Origin: Sanguinoderma infundibulare
Lineage: Eukaryota > Basidiomycota > Agaricomycetes > Polyporales > Polyporaceae
DNA: 64,000 nucleotides
Reading direction: 5' to 3'
NCBI GenBank assembly: GCA_032821775.1
Contig: JAVLRN010000010.1
Coordinates: 992,001-1,056,000, forward strand
The notes beneath the pieces were generated by a model that worked only from the letters and a program-made list of their open reading frames with translations, searched no databases and was not told the DNA's origin. A program made the translations under genes and the position numbers. Positions 33,284-45,303 of the stretch are shown here, one piece after another. Positions within the stretch are counted from its first letter, which is position 1. Every line of letters starts with the position of its first letter.

Positions 33284-34790
33284 TCACCAGCTCCAGCCCT
33301 CTCGTTCGCATATTATCAACTCCAGCCTCTTCTCCCCCACGAGCTCAGGCATGCGTTCCTTCAGGTGCTTGATCACGTCCTGCTTCTCTTCCTCCGATGG
33401 AAGTGGCGCGATGAACACGATCTGGACATATACCTTCACTTTGCGGCGAGCCTTCGCCAGTAGTGCCTGTTCCAGCCCGGCCCAGTTGTATCCCTTCAGC
33501 ACATCCATCGTCCTCACCGTCTGCGGAGGTATGAGGCCCATCGCGTCCTCGGCTATGATGGAGACCCCGAAGCGCTCGAGCCTGAAAGAGGCGTCGCTGG
33601 GCATGTGCCAGAGGACCTTGACGAAGCCGTCGAATAGGTAAGAGTAGTCGAGCGGCTTAGACATTCCAGTCTTAATGTGTGCGAGCATCAGGCTGATGTG
33701 CTTCAAACAGGCGCAAGACTGGGCGATGCGCGTGAATGCTGCGGTTCAACCCCAATGCGCCATCAGCGAGAGAGAGGCCGCAGGGAGGGAAGCAAGTCAG
33801 CGACCTGTGGGCTCGTTTGATCTGTGCGCAACCCGTACCTGCGTCTATCTCCCGCTGACCTTCTGGACTCGCCTCGAGAGGATCTCCTAGGAGCGCCAAA
33901 GGCGTGCCGGGCCCGAAGAAGAACATATCCAACGTCGAGCGGACGAGGGGAAGAAGCGTATTCGCCATGTACACAAGGTCGCCGTACGTCCAGATAGTCA
34001 TTGGACAGAACATGAGCATCTTGACCATCCGACAGAGCCCTGTGTCCTTGAACAAGTAGCGGACGGTGGTGGGGTGGATCCAATCCACAGAGAGGTAGAA
34101 GACCACCGGCGGGGGAGGCAGCGGCACGTTGTGTCGGAGGTGGATGGCTGGGTCGAAGACCCACCCTGCCCTCTGGATTTCGTCGAACATGGACTGTTTC
34201 GGGCCCCAAAGTTTGAGGTTGAAGATGGAGGAGAAGAGACCCAGCACCTGGAGAAGGGTGTCTACGTTGTCCCGCTCGACGATGTTGCAATTGTCTATGC
34301 GAACGTCGTCGAGTCGGTGTTTGTACACAGGTTTGATCCCCAACTTCTGTTTGTCGGCGTTAGGGATAGAGGCAAGTTGGATGGGGAGAAAGTCGGTATT
34401 GATGACATCGAGGTGGACCACGTTGGGCAGCGCGGTGAGCAATGAGGAGAAGGTATCCACAGCCACTCCAGCGAATCCGTCAATCCCAATCCGCTTGACG
34501 ACCTTCGCGATATCGGGATGCGCGGCGAAAAAGGTGATTGCGTCCGCCATGGATGTGGCGCGATAGGACCATGGACGCTGAAGCTGCTTGGCACGCAAGG
34601 GCTTGTCGCTAGAGCTTCCATCGTCGCTTGGCGTGAGGGCAATCTCCTTCCACAGGTGGCTTCGTATATATGGCAACCACGCCTGGCAGACCACAGAGCA
34701 ATTCCGGAGAAAGCACTTGTCATCGCACAGGTAGTCGACGATGTCCAGGTGCAATTCCAGGGGCAAGACAGGTGCGGAAGAGGTCATCAT
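33284..34790 (-). CDS. F-box-like protein, copy C
   Basis: A third member, just outside arm B, in tandem with copy B apart from the membrane gene. The start ATG at 34790 follows the conserved 5'-UTR intron. The F-box-like region is VLPLELHLDIVDYLCDDKCF through RSHLWKEIAL. Exon 1 ends at GACGCAG near 33843, with donor GTACGG. Exon 2 begins CATTCACGCGCATCGCC after CCGCAG near 33745 and ends at 33284. The tail keeps LDYSYLFDGFVKVLWHMPSD and MDVLKGYNWAGLEQALLAKA. TATA at 34908-34915. Open and apparently functional. Substrate unknown. Confidence 0.8.
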
Positions 34791-34915
34791 TTCCCTAAGA
34801 TTGCTTCAGCACCAGCGCAGAATTAGAGCTCATGAATGGAGAGCACTTACACGTCGATGGAGAAGGTGATACTAGGATGTTCCTCCACAGTCCCCCGTAT
34901 TCAGGTCTTTATATA

Positions 34916-35356
34916 AAGCATGGCCCATCTACACTGATTACAACATATAGGATTTAAAGCGCGATCAGCGGTCATCTAACGCCAGGCGGCCAGGGCGTTT
35001 TCTTTGCTTCATTGTTTATAACGTTAACGTTAGTACTAGGACAAAGCCCGACAAAGAGTAAATCGCACACAAAAGACTCTGGCAGTGCACCGAGGGCGTC
35101 CGAAGCGGCATGGCCACCGGAAGGGCGACAATGTGCGGACTGCGTTTCGCTGGCTGGTGCTTTCGGCGTACCGCCCTCTTCTTCGGTCGGCGACAGGGCT
35201 GATAACTCGTTCAACGCGTTATTTCGTTTCGTTTTCCTAAACGCTCGTCGTGTTGGATCGTCTGCGTTTGCTGAGAAGGGAGCCGTTGGCTGCGTCAGAC
35301 TCCATCCAGTCTCGCGAAGGCAGCTGGGCCGTAGATTGCTTTACTTGTTTCCTGTC
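34916..35356. other. Intergenic, no gene seen
   Basis: Beyond the F-box copy C promoter. Contains the shared AAAGCGCGATCAGCGG element (34955-34970), otherwise nothing supported. Confidence 0.5.
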
Positions 35357-36390
35357 TTATTTTAATTGTCGCGATTCTGCAGCGTCAGCCATGGTTCCGA
35401 CGGAAGGGATGGGAGAAGCGGTCAAGACGTGCTCACCGCGCGGTCCAAGCGACGCGCCGTGTTCCCATTTCGGGATGCAGCGGCCGGTGTCGTAATCGAT
35501 GACTAGGCACGCAGGAAAGCATTCTTCAATTGGCCTAAGAAAACGTGAGTAAACATCGCAAGCCGAATCGCGAATGTGACTCACCGAGAGCGCCCATCCG
35601 TCTTGGATGATTGGGGGCAGCTTCTCGTTGACTTCGCGTCGATCTTCGGCCGTGTGTTCGTCTCTCCAGTCAGCTATGAGAATGTTGTAGAGGCTCGTAT
35701 CCCGATGAAGAACATTCCGTTTCAGTTGGGTACGGTGTGCTATAAAAGATGTTAGGCCATCAGAAACACTCCTGAAATACGGCTTAAACACGTACCTTCA
35801 AGGGCATCGTACAGAGTCTTCAAAATATCGCTAAGGTTCGTAGCCTCAAGCAAACGAGAACCAGTATCTAGGAAAGCGTAGCGCTCTCTTGACCTCTCGA
35901 CCTTCGGAGGACCGTTGCGACTGAAAACGAGAGGTGACCCATTCTTCGTCGTAACGGCCTTGTGGCACTTGAGGCGCACAACGCCAAGGAGGTCTCCGTC
36001 TTTGTGGATTTGCTCTAGAATCTCATCCTCCTTGAAGCGACGTCTGTGATGGAAATAGCAATCCTTGATAATAATGCGCCGGCCTTTGGCGTCCTCGCAG
36101 GTCTGCAGGCTTTACGGTTCCCGTATGAATATAAGCATACCCTTGTCGTACGTCTCCCCGTAATGACAACCGTACGGACTATTTAACAGAATTCTCAGTT
36201 TCCATGGGCAATAAACGGGAGTATGAACTGAACTGAACGTCTCTCCGTCGAGGTCAATCCCCAACTTAGACGGACAGCAGCCTATCGTAGACACAGAGAA
36301 GATCGTGGTTGATGAGCGTGAGCTGGTCCTTCTTGTCTGCACGGACGCGGTGGCGGTTGCAGAGTTAGTCCTGCGTTGAAACACCCAAGG
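35357..36390 (-). pseudogene. FunK1-type protein kinase, truncated
   Basis: A fragment of a fungal-specific kinase (Pkinase_fungal/FunK1). Exons read RRIIIKDCYFHHRRRFKEDE, LLGVVRLKCHKAV, the catalytic loop VLHRDTSLYNILI (HRD kept) and CFPACLVIDYDTG (metal-binding DFG equivalent). A short unrelated tail and stop at 35357 follow, so most of the C-lobe is absent. The upstream N-lobe is degraded (36112-36384). Introns between DALEG and HRT, and after the DGWALS region, match those of the larger kinase to the right. Not functional. Confidence 0.75.
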
Positions 36391-37388
36391 AGTCTGTAAA
36401 GTTAAGAACTGTCAGAAGATGGCCGAGGCATTCAACAGCGGGGAACGTGGCACTGTACAGCAGGCTTGTACATCTTATCCTCTACCGTACCGGCGTTTTC
36501 GATGTCCTTGATGTCCTGATCCATCTCACTGGTGAAGACGAGAGCTGGGGCGGTTGCGTCAGTGGCCGTTCGCTGGCGAGTGTCGCGGTGGCGACGGCGG
36601 CCAACCTCAGACTCAACTGTGACTTGCGGCGCTTGTCTCGCCCTAAACTAAAGCGGTGCAGTGAGCGCTTCAATATCTTCCTGCCCGGCCCGTTCCCGCC
36701 GAAATCGTTCCTTGTTGAACTCGGAGCTCGGTATGACGGAGGACTACAGATAGCCCACCCTATCACGACGACCGAAGTGGAGGGTAAGCTCACCTCGGGT
36801 TCGGGACGAGCCCCTGACATGCAGCCGATGCCTGAGAGTGAGTTCCAACCTTAGCTTGCCGCACCGCTCGAACAGAAATCTGCATCTCCGGTGAAAATGT
36901 CAACGAGAGAGAAAGAATGCCACTCTGACGCCGTTCAAATGGACGATCAACATAATCTGATTGCACATAGATTACAGGTATGATACAAATGAGCGACATG
37001 CGTGAGTAGCGATACACAATGAACGAGAGGACAGCGAAAGGAGTGGTGGATAAATGAGTGTGTGCACTATATAAATATCGAGAGCACGAGAAACACAGTA
37101 GAGCCAGAAGGAGTGTGTCCACGTGGCGAAGAGTGCCCAGACAGCAGGTGTGCTAGGATGACCTCCAAGACCACGGGAGCACGACCTCTATAAATACATC
37201 AGTATGGCAGTTCGTGTGTGGAGACGAGGTGAAAGACATGTCTAGAGCAGCATTAGGGAAAGGTGGACGATGATGAAGTGTGAACAATGTCGGTGGCTGG
37301 TGAGGACAGGGAAAGTGGTGAGGCAATAGCGAGAGAAGAGATGACTTCCGCAATATCTTGAAAGGACGTCGGTGCGACAGGAGATGGC
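36391..37388. other. Intergenic, no gene seen
   Basis: No recognisable coding exon. An open stretch at 36447-36854 (+) has no similarity or splice support. Confidence 0.4.
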
Positions 37389-38766
37389 CTAGGCCTTGTG
37401 CGGGTCCTCTTCGATGGACTCGACAGTCTGGACTGCACCAAGCTTCTCAAGCTTCTCCCTCAAGCGGGCACTGGTGCGTACACCTGTGCTGGTGATGGGC
37501 GCACAGGACCGGAAGCTCCTGCGTGCCTGCGACATCGACGAACCGGCATGCTCAGCAGGCTGAGTGGTGTCGTGAGGTGTGGACTTGGACTTGGACGTGC
37601 ACTTCGTCGCAGTGCCAGTGTCCGCATTCGCCAGCGTTTGGCTGGAGCCCTTGGTTCCTCCAGAACCGGTCGCATTAGTCGAAGTGTGCTTCGAAAGTCG
37701 AGCGTTTTCCTGGATTACCGGGCGAGGGATGGAATGGAGGTAATCACTGCGCAGAGGGATGTCGGTCTTGTGGTCCATGAGATATTGGAGGATGAGGCAC
37801 TGTACAGCCTCGTGAAGATGGTCAGAAGAAATGTCATTATCCAAATGCACGTACTCTGGTTTTACTTGTTGGGATATGTCCTCCATGAGGATGCCCAAGT
37901 CTTTCATGTCACCGAGGAAGAGCTCTTCCCAAATATCACTGCCTAGCCCAAGGATACCCGAGCGCGGATCCACATACTTCATGCCTGCCTGGCTCTGGAA
38001 TCTCGTGTGAGAGAAACCAGTTCCAGACACTTGACGTGATCTTAGGCCACACAGACTCCTTCTCGACATCCTTTGGATGTACACAAAGAACCGTGGATAC
38101 TGTACCCCAGTAGATGGACTCGGCATCGTGGTGTGCTCGATAGAAAAACTCTTGATTCGCTGACCTCCTGACAGCTGAGATCTTTGAAGTAGGCGCTCCA
38201 TGAGAGGTCCCATTCTTGTTGTTGTACTTTTCGTAGCGTTCACATCCATACATGGCAATGTAGAGCTCTCAGGCTTCGTCGGAGAGTTCTGGCATGGAAG
38301 GCCACCTGAGGTCATCAAGGCTCTTGGAGACTGCCCCAGTGCATACTCCACGAGCAATGTACATTGGTGTTCCCTAGACCCAAATGTCAGATGATGGCAA
38401 ATAACCAATGGTGGTATCAGAACATACCGTGCATCGCGTGAGCTCCTCAGGTTTGAGGGTCCCGCAATCCAGCTGTGCTGCATTGTTGTAGTCGATCACC
38501 AGGCAAGACGGGAAGCACTCCTCTATGGGTCTGGCAGGATGTCAATATAGCTCCGACCACAGCAGCATCAATGCAACTCACTGAATTCTGTCTAGAACGT
38601 CTTTGATGGTTAGTGGCATGTTCTCCATAACATTCCGCCCATCCGTACTTCCCCAGGTAGAATATATGAGGATGTTGTAGAGGCTCATGTCATGGTGAAG
38701 GACATTCCATTGAACCACCTTTGTGCGATGCACTGCAAAGTACGTTAAGAGATCAGGACTACACAT
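37389..38766 (-). pseudogene. FunK1 kinase piece 4: catalytic loop, C-lobe and tail
   Basis: The 3' part of a FunK1-type kinase gene whose 5' parts lie at 45304-46424, 47370-47531 and 58845-58974, separated by three retroelements. From the right: exon VVQWNVLHHDMSLYNILI, where the HRD Arg is His (CGT to CAT, a CpG change). Then CLVIDYNNAAQLDCGTLKPE (DFG equivalent), TPMYIARGV, FFYRAHHDAESIYWGTVS and a Ser/Thr/Lys-rich tail ending SIEEDPHKA at 37389. Family members are thought to be soluble fungal-specific Ser/Thr kinases of unknown pathway. The Copia element sits in the intron just before this piece. Confidence 0.8.
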
Positions 38767-38771
38767 GGAAT
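38767..38771. repeat. Copia target-site duplication GGAAT (left)
   Basis: GGAAT at 38767-38771 and again at 45299-45303, directly flanking the two Copia LTRs. Confidence 0.95.
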
Positions 38772-39122
38772 TGTTGAGCACAGTGGGGGTTGCCCACTGT
38801 GGGGTGCAACTAGACGCAGCAGTCACACATACTCACCTGGCTAGAGAGGTAGAGAGGCTGTAGAGGCGAGTGAGGAGAAGAGTAGAAGAACTACTGATAT
38901 TAGGGCCAATAGGGGCCATATATATACTACAGAGCGTACTGCATTACTAAGGCTATACAGTACAAGACATGCCATACCGGGATACAAGGTATGGCATCAC
39001 ATGAGATGATCATGTGTGGCGGCTATACAGCACCTGTGAAATGGATGTGATATCGGGCTGTGCTGATATCAAGATATGCAGCTATGCCGTGCAATGCTAT
39101 GCTCAGCTATGCGCGTTCAACA
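38772..39122 (-). repeat. Copia 3' LTR
   Basis: 351 bp, TG...CA ends. It matches 44948-45298 except for nine CpG transitions. Confidence 0.95.
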
Positions 39123-39134
39123 CTCCCCCTCGCA
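39123..39134 (-). other. Copia polypurine tract
   Basis: On the minus strand GCGAGGGGGAG directly abuts the 3' LTR, the expected plus-strand primer of reverse transcription. Confidence 0.8.
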
Positions 39135-39180
39135 GCATCGCTAAGTACGCACTCGCAATTATGCAAGCGGATATGGCACT

Positions 39181-39603
39181 TTAAGCTGCCTTAGGGAAAT
39201 GCAAGCCAAGATGAGGACGGAAGTGGTGGAACTTCACAGTGCCCAAATTCTTGGTGAAAATATCAGCGGGATTATCAGTCCCTTCGACATAGAATATGTC
39301 GGTGATACCTCGATCGTACACTTCGCGAACATAATGGTAACAGATGTCAATGTGCTTTGACCTTGCTTCCATGACAGCATTTTGTCCGATGTGTATGGAG
39401 CCCTGATTATCTCCAGATAGTGGTATGCGACCGAGGTTATAGCCAAGTTCAGCAAGCAAGTTGTGAACCCAGACTATTTGGCAACTACAGTTGCTCATTG
39501 CCATATACTCAGCCTCAGTGGAGGAAAGAGCAATGGTCTTCTGCACACGTGAAACCCACAAGAATGTGCAGTTCGCTAACTTTAGCATGAAGCCGGTTTG
39601 CGA
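39181..39603 (-). pseudogene. Copia RNase H segment
   Basis: In frame after the TGA at 39604-39606. Reads SQTGFMLKLANCTFLWVSRV, QKTIALSSTEAEYMAMSNC (conserved SSTEAEYMA) and ADIFTKNLGTVKFHHFRPHL, the normal end of the Copia polyprotein. The interrupted codon sits in DPHSR|stop|SQTG, where family members have Arg (CGA). Confidence 0.9.
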
Positions 39604-41637
39604 TCATCGAGAGTGTGGGTCTGAAGCCCAGTCACTGTCGGTTGCGGCAATTAAGCCAAGTTGAGAATCGCCGTTGTAAACCAAGGCATAGTTCTTGGTA
39701 CCGACAAGGTAGCAGCAAATGTGAAGTGCCTTGCTGAGATGATCCTCGGTCGGATTTGCGGCGTACTGTGCCAGTTTGGTCACAGCAAAAGCTATATCTG
39801 GCCTCGTACCTAGCATGAGGTAGAGTAGAGAGCTGATAACTTTCTGGTACCTGGAGTGAAGCTCCGGTGTAGCTTGTCCTGTGTTGGGGGCAGGTATGTA
39901 ACCTGCAGGGAGTGGAGTTGAAGATGGTCGTGCATTTGTCATGCCGCAGCGGTCCAGTACTTTCTCCAAGTATGCGCATTGATCTAAAAAGATCTTTTGG
40001 CCAATACGAGTGATGCACATGTGCAAAAACTCCTTTGCATCACCTAAGTCACAGCATTCCCACTTGTTCATGAAGTGAGCTTTAAGTCTAGCTACAAGCT
40101 TCTTGTCGCGCCCACAGAAAAGTGCATCGTCAACGTAGACGATTACAACTACTATAGCACCATCAGAGTGACACTTGTAGATGTATAAACCTGCATCGTT
40201 GGTGAGCCAGTGATAGCCCATCAACTTCATGGACTCAGACAAGGTGCACCACCATGCTAAACCTGCCTGCTTAAGTCCATATAGAGCACGCTTCAGTCTG
40301 AAGACTTTGTGCTCAGAGCCAGGGATGTGAAATCCTTCTGGCTGCTCCAGGTAGATCTCCTCGTCCAGCTTGCCATACAAATAAGCACTGCGAACATCGA
40401 GTCCTGAGATGTGCCAGTCTTCGAGTGCTGCAAGAGCCATAATGAGACGGACTGTCTCGAAGCGGACAACTGGAGAGAATATCTTGTCGAAGTCTTCGCC
40501 TTCGACCTGGGAGAAGCCTTTTGCTACAAGTCTGGCTTTCTTGCGACCGTCAGTTTTGACGTCAAATACCCAGCGGTTTTTCATAACCTTACGTCCTTTC
40601 GGACGGTCGACCAAGTTATAAACATCGCGCCTGTGAAGGGCCTCTAATTCTTCGCAGCAAGCGGTAAACCACTCCTTTTGCTCAGCCTTTGGTAGACTGG
40701 TAATATCGTGATAAGTCCACTCGCGCACATTGGGTGGTGAGACTTTCTCCCCCTCATCTGGTGGAATCGCCTTTGCGATAAGGTATTGGATGAGACTAGC
40801 TCCCCCTTCCTGGCATAGTTTTGCCACATCAATTCTAGAGGCATGCAAGACACCTTCGACTTCTTCTGATGAGTGACCTGACAACTCTTCTTCTGATTCA
40901 TATTCATCTTCATCTTCATCCTCGTCGTCATCGTCATCATTGTCATTTTCGGGGTCTGAGCAATCTGGACTAGGAGCGGCCGACTGAGGTTGAGGCGGGG
41001 GTTCTGCAGGTATAGGTATTGGGTCTGAGCCCAAGTCCTCCTCTTCCTCATCATCGTCATTGCTACCACTAGACGAGATTACAGGGGTTGATTCCCTGTG
41101 CGTGCGCATCGAAGGTGGAAGTGGAATGGGTGGTCCGCATACAGCGGATCTATCCCATGATTGTGGAAGTGATCGGGCATGGCTAGGTCCGGGAACCTGC
41201 TCATCCCTTGAAGGTGGTGCGGTCCGAGAGCAACTCGGTATCTCGCCAACCAACCTCTTCCACAATCCCCGTTTCTCAACATCCTTAAAAATGTCTGTAG
41301 GGTGACATGATTCACCATAGACATTACCTTCGCGAACTGGTACATTCTGCTCCCTCACAGACCATCGTGGTGCGACTGGCTGTTCAACCGGAGGAGGTTG
41401 CGGTGGCAGAGGGTGTTGCACTACTGGTACATCTCCTCCACGCTGTGCGCGAGGTTGAGGAGGTACAGGGGGTACAGCCGGAGCTGGTGCATGCACTTGG
41501 CCTTGCACATTTCCCTTGCCCTTTGTGGAAGGTTTTCTGGGAGGACAACATTGCTCTTCATCATCACCAGGGAGTAAAAAAGGAGTAGTTGCCTGGTCCG
41601 CAGGTTCAACTGGTTCAGACACACTTTGCTGCCCATG
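39604..41637 (-). pseudogene. Copia reverse transcriptase segment
   Basis: Continues the Gag-integrase frame after a TGA at 41638-41640. An acidic, Pro-rich linker leads into WVFDVKTDGRKKARLVAKGF, SAYLYGKLDEEIYLEQPEGF, RALYGLKQAGLAWW and the catalytic VIVYVDDALFCG (YVDD). SLLYLMLGTRPDIAFAV and TDSDWASDPHS follow. The active-site aspartates are intact. Confidence 0.9.
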
Positions 41638-44601
41638 TCACTTCTTTTCATGTGTGCATTTCGAAAACAAACTTTCGTCAAATAGTGCTTGAGCAGCTGT
41701 GAAGATGACATTGTTTGGTGAGTGCATAAACTTATAATTGTGGTTACCGGCACCGACACCAAGATAAATCATCAGCTCAGACTTGGGTGATAATTTATTC
41801 CTGTGGACTTCGGGGGGCAAAAAGACATATGCACCACAACCGAATACGTGTAGGTGACTGATGTCTGGCTTGGTACCATTCAAAAGTTCATAAGGTGTCC
41901 GCCATTCAAGGCAATGAATAGGTGTCCTGTTGTACAGGTGTGCTGCATGTTCGAAGGAGAATTCCCACCAAGATTGAGGGATGCAGGCATCATGCCACAT
42001 TGCCTCGCTCTTGTCTATGAGCGTACGAATGATTCGCTCAGCGCAGCCATTCTGTTGATGAATATGAGGCGCACTAGGTATAATCTCGATGCCTCTGTCT
42101 TTGAGCATGTTGTTGAAGGCATGTGATTTGAGTTTGCCTCCAGAATCTGATTTCCACTTGATTACTTTCGCATTGAACTGTGTTTCGACATATAAGAACC
42201 ATTGTTGTGTAGCCTGCAGTGCATTATCTTTGGTGCAAAGGCAAATCGCCCACACATACGACGAGTAATCATCATAGAGTAGGATTGCATGCTGGTACTT
42301 GTGGTACGACAGCACAGGGAAAGATTTCAGATCAACATGGATCAGCTCAAAAGGTCGGGATGCACACCAATTGTCAATTGGGTGAGATTGCAATGGCATT
42401 TTGCCTTCAGCACATCCACGGCAAATCGAGTTCTTTTTGGGAGTCTCGACAATCGGACACTTATCAGTGTGTTTCCGAAGGTGTCTCAACACATCGTCTG
42501 AAGGATGACCTAAGCAACGGTGGAGAGTTTCATGATCTACGCCTCTCAGTGCAACCATGTTTCGCACCTGTACAGGCTGCGCATAAATAACATAAATTGT
42601 ATCATCAACATTGTGCGGTTCAAAAGAAACGACACACTCATTATTGCGGTAGAGCGAGATCTTGGCAGTAGTAGCATGTGCTGACATCCCATCTCGCAGA
42701 AGAGCACCCATAGAAATGAGTTTGTTGGTGAGATTAGGAACAAAGGCGACATTTTTCAGCCTTAATGTTCCACCTGTTTCCAGTAATAGGAAAACAGTGC
42801 CTTCGCCAGTCATATAAGTTATGCCATCAGCAGTATTGAGTGGTAGTTTGGTCTTGTAGTAGCAGAAATCGGCAAAATCACTCATAGAATAAGTGAAGTG
42901 CATGGACGCTCCTGAGTTGAGCATCCAAAGGTCATTGTTAACAACTGATTTTGCTTTTCCCTTACACTTCGCACACGCTGCATATGTAGAGCAGTGAATA
43001 CATGTATTATCTTCTGTAGCCACTTGTAATACAGGTGTAGCTACAGGTAGGCGCGATGATACTACACGACGAGAGGGTCTTGCAATACTAGTCACTGCCA
43101 ATTGAGGCATGCAGTCAGCATACAACTCATGGTGTAGTGGGGAAGGGACTGACCATTGACGATCGAAGAACTCCTCGACATTGTCATCCTGCTCGTCTTC
43201 ACTGCTGAGCCCGAGGGACACAGTGTCCTCCATGTCCACGTCCTCGGCGACTGCGCCTATGTGCTCCCTGAGGTGCAGCCTGATGTGCTCCCTGAGGGTG
43301 CGCCGGCAGCGCTTGGGCTCATAGTCCTCGTGGTCCGTGTCCTCGTCGCTGTCCACCTCGACGATCCACATGCTGCTGGGGCCCACAAAGGGTGTTGGGC
43401 TGCACAACACGTCCAGGCTGGTGCGGCAGGAGTCTGCGCTGAATGTTGCGGAGGATTCCGGCGATGAGCGCATTGAGTGTGGCTCTGTCACCGGCATCGG
43501 GACGGGGTCCTTGAGGGCATCCTCGTTGATGCAGCTGTATTGGCCGCTGGCCATGACGAGCACCTCGAGCATCTTGATGTGCTCGACGGTCGGCTCCATG
43601 CCTAACTGTGTCACAAGGGCGAACGCACGCGTGAGCGCAGGGTACTGGTGGTTGGGGCCGGTCTCCGTGCGGATGGGCTTGCGCAGGAGCGTGCACGGGT
43701 CCTCCAAGTGCGGCAGCGTGCCCTTGGTGATGGTAGAGAGTTCAGTGACATGTGCAATGTGGGCATGCTGGTGTGCACCTTGGTGCTGTTGGAAACGGCC
43801 GCATCCTCTGCGCTGACCACAATGGCCTTGGCCTTGCTGCTGCTGCCCCTGAGGGCGCTGCTGTTGGTGCTGCTGCCCATGCGGGCGCTGCTGCTGCTGC
43901 TGCCCTTGCAGGCGCTGCTGCTGGCGGAAGGTAGGGTCTTGCGGCTTGCACTTGACCGCTGAGATCTTGTTTGCACTGTCACGCAGCTTCTGCTGGTGGC
44001 ACCCCTGACGCTGCTCCCAGTGCATGATTACGTGGTTGCGTACTTCATCGAAGGTCACCTGGTGCACAGCAGGGTTCGCCGCTGTGCCAGTGATCCCCGA
44101 GATGTAGACCTGGATGATGGGGTCCATTGCCGGCAGGAGCTTCGAGAGGAGGATTATCCCCTTGATGTGCTCGGCAATGGTGAACTCGTTGGTCTCGAGG
44201 GTTTGGAAGTGAGTGCAGAGCTTGTCCATCGCTGGGATGGGGTTGCCGTCAGCAGGGATGGTGATGCCCATGGCGGCGCGGAAGTCCTGGTAGATGACCG
44301 GGATGCCGGGCTTGCCGTAGGTGTCTTTGAGGTGGTCCCAGACCTCCTTGGCGGTGGTCTTGGACTCGATTGCAGTGCCGATGGCGTCATCAACATGGAG
44401 GCGAATGTTGCCTCGTGCAGAGGAGTCATCCTCATCCCACTTGTCGATCTCGTTCTGATCAGCGGTGGTAGCGGGCTTGGTCCTAGTCATCGGTTTGACC
44501 CAACAACTCTTGGACTGGAGGAAAGCCTGCATTTTTGGTGCCCACACAAGGTAGTTGGGGCCAGTGAGGAGAGGAACGGCATTGATGAGGTCCTTCGACA
44601 T
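41638..44601 (-). pseudogene. Copia Gag-protease-integrase segment, 987 aa
   Basis: ATG at 44601. Gag (1 to about 330) includes NYLVWAPKMQAFLQSK and a Gln-rich repeat (RPHGQQHQQQRPQGQQ). I see no classical CCHC knuckle in Gag; a CIHC...CAKC cluster lies just before the protease. The protease motif reads LWMLNSGAS, where the catalytic Asp is Asn562 (CTC-AAC for CTC-GAC, a CpG transition). Integrase has the HHCC domain (ETLHRCLGH...CRGCAEGKM) and D-D-E residues in ELIHVDL, KSDSGGK and NGCAERI. The frame then meets TGA after CTHEKK. Cleavage of the polyprotein would fail. Confidence 0.9.
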
Positions 44602-44930
44602 GGTGATTGATAAGATAGTTTGACGTCTGGACAGAAGAGACTAGTTAGTCATCATTCTGAATGACAATCAAAGAGAAGAGAGGAATGCTGGAAGCATATA
44701 CCGGCATAGGTTCCCCCTCTTGTGGCATTGGCAGGCAGCGATAACAAAGATCGCACCACATCCAAGCCACCATCATGTGTGGCCGGCAGCATATGATCGT
44801 GCCTGATCCAACACATGGAGAGTCTGCCATAACGGCGACAAGGGATAGATGATAAACGTGTAAAAACACCAGGTGAGCTGGTGAGGAGTGGAACGCAGCC
44901 AGCAACGAGTGGCGCAGTATCCACAATGTT

Positions 44931-44947
44931 GACCAGGGCTCATAACC
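44931..44947 (-). other. Copia primer-binding site, half initiator tRNA-Met
   Basis: The plus strand immediately inside the 5' LTR reads ACCAGGGCTCATAACC. CAGGGCTCATAACC equals the anticodon arm of fungal initiator tRNA-Met, with CAT as anticodon. The minus strand is therefore complementary to an internal tRNA segment, not the 3' CCA end. This matches the half-tRNA priming known for Drosophila copia and yeast Ty5. Confidence 0.85.
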
Positions 44948-45298
44948 TGTTGAGCACAGTGGGGGTTGCCCACTGTGGGGTGCAACTAGATGCAGCAGTC
45001 ACACATACTCACCTGGCTAGAGAGGTAGAGAGGCTGTAGAGGTGAGTGAGGAGAAGAGTAGAAGAACTACTGATATTAGGGCCAATAGGGGCCATATATA
45101 TACTACAGAGCGTACTGCATTACTAAGGCTATACAGTACAAGACATGCCATACCGGGATACAAGGTATGGCATCACATGAGATGATCATGTGTGGCGGCT
45201 ATACAGCGCCTGTGAAATGGATGTGATATCGGGCTGTGCCGATATCAAGATACGCAGCTATGCCGTGCAACACTATGCTCAGCTATGCACATTCAACA
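44948..45298 (-). repeat. Copia 5' LTR
   Basis: 351 bp, partner of 38772-39122. Followed by the TSD GGAAT at 45299-45303. Confidence 0.95.
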
Positions 45299-45303
45299 GG
45301 AAT

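Larger units (their letters stand above)
38772..45298 (-). mobile_element. Ty1/Copia LTR retrotransposon, 6527 bp
   Basis: A complete element in minus orientation, with identical-length 351-bp LTRs (38772-39122 and 44948-45298) beginning TGTTGA and ending TTCAACA. The TSD is GGAAT. One continuous minus-strand frame from 44601 to 39181 encodes Gag, protease, integrase, reverse transcriptase and RNase H in Copia order, interrupted by two TGA codons. The LTRs differ at nine positions, all CpG transitions. The element lies in an intron of the FunK1 kinase gene. It is inactive as it stands (two stops, mutated protease active site), but otherwise young. Confidence 0.95.

Noticed and set aside
43840..43925. 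CTG/CAG repeat as a host microsatellite
   Set aside because: It encodes the Gln-rich repeat of Copia Gag in frame.
38772..45298. Copia element as still active
   Set aside because: Two in-frame stops and a mutated protease aspartate.
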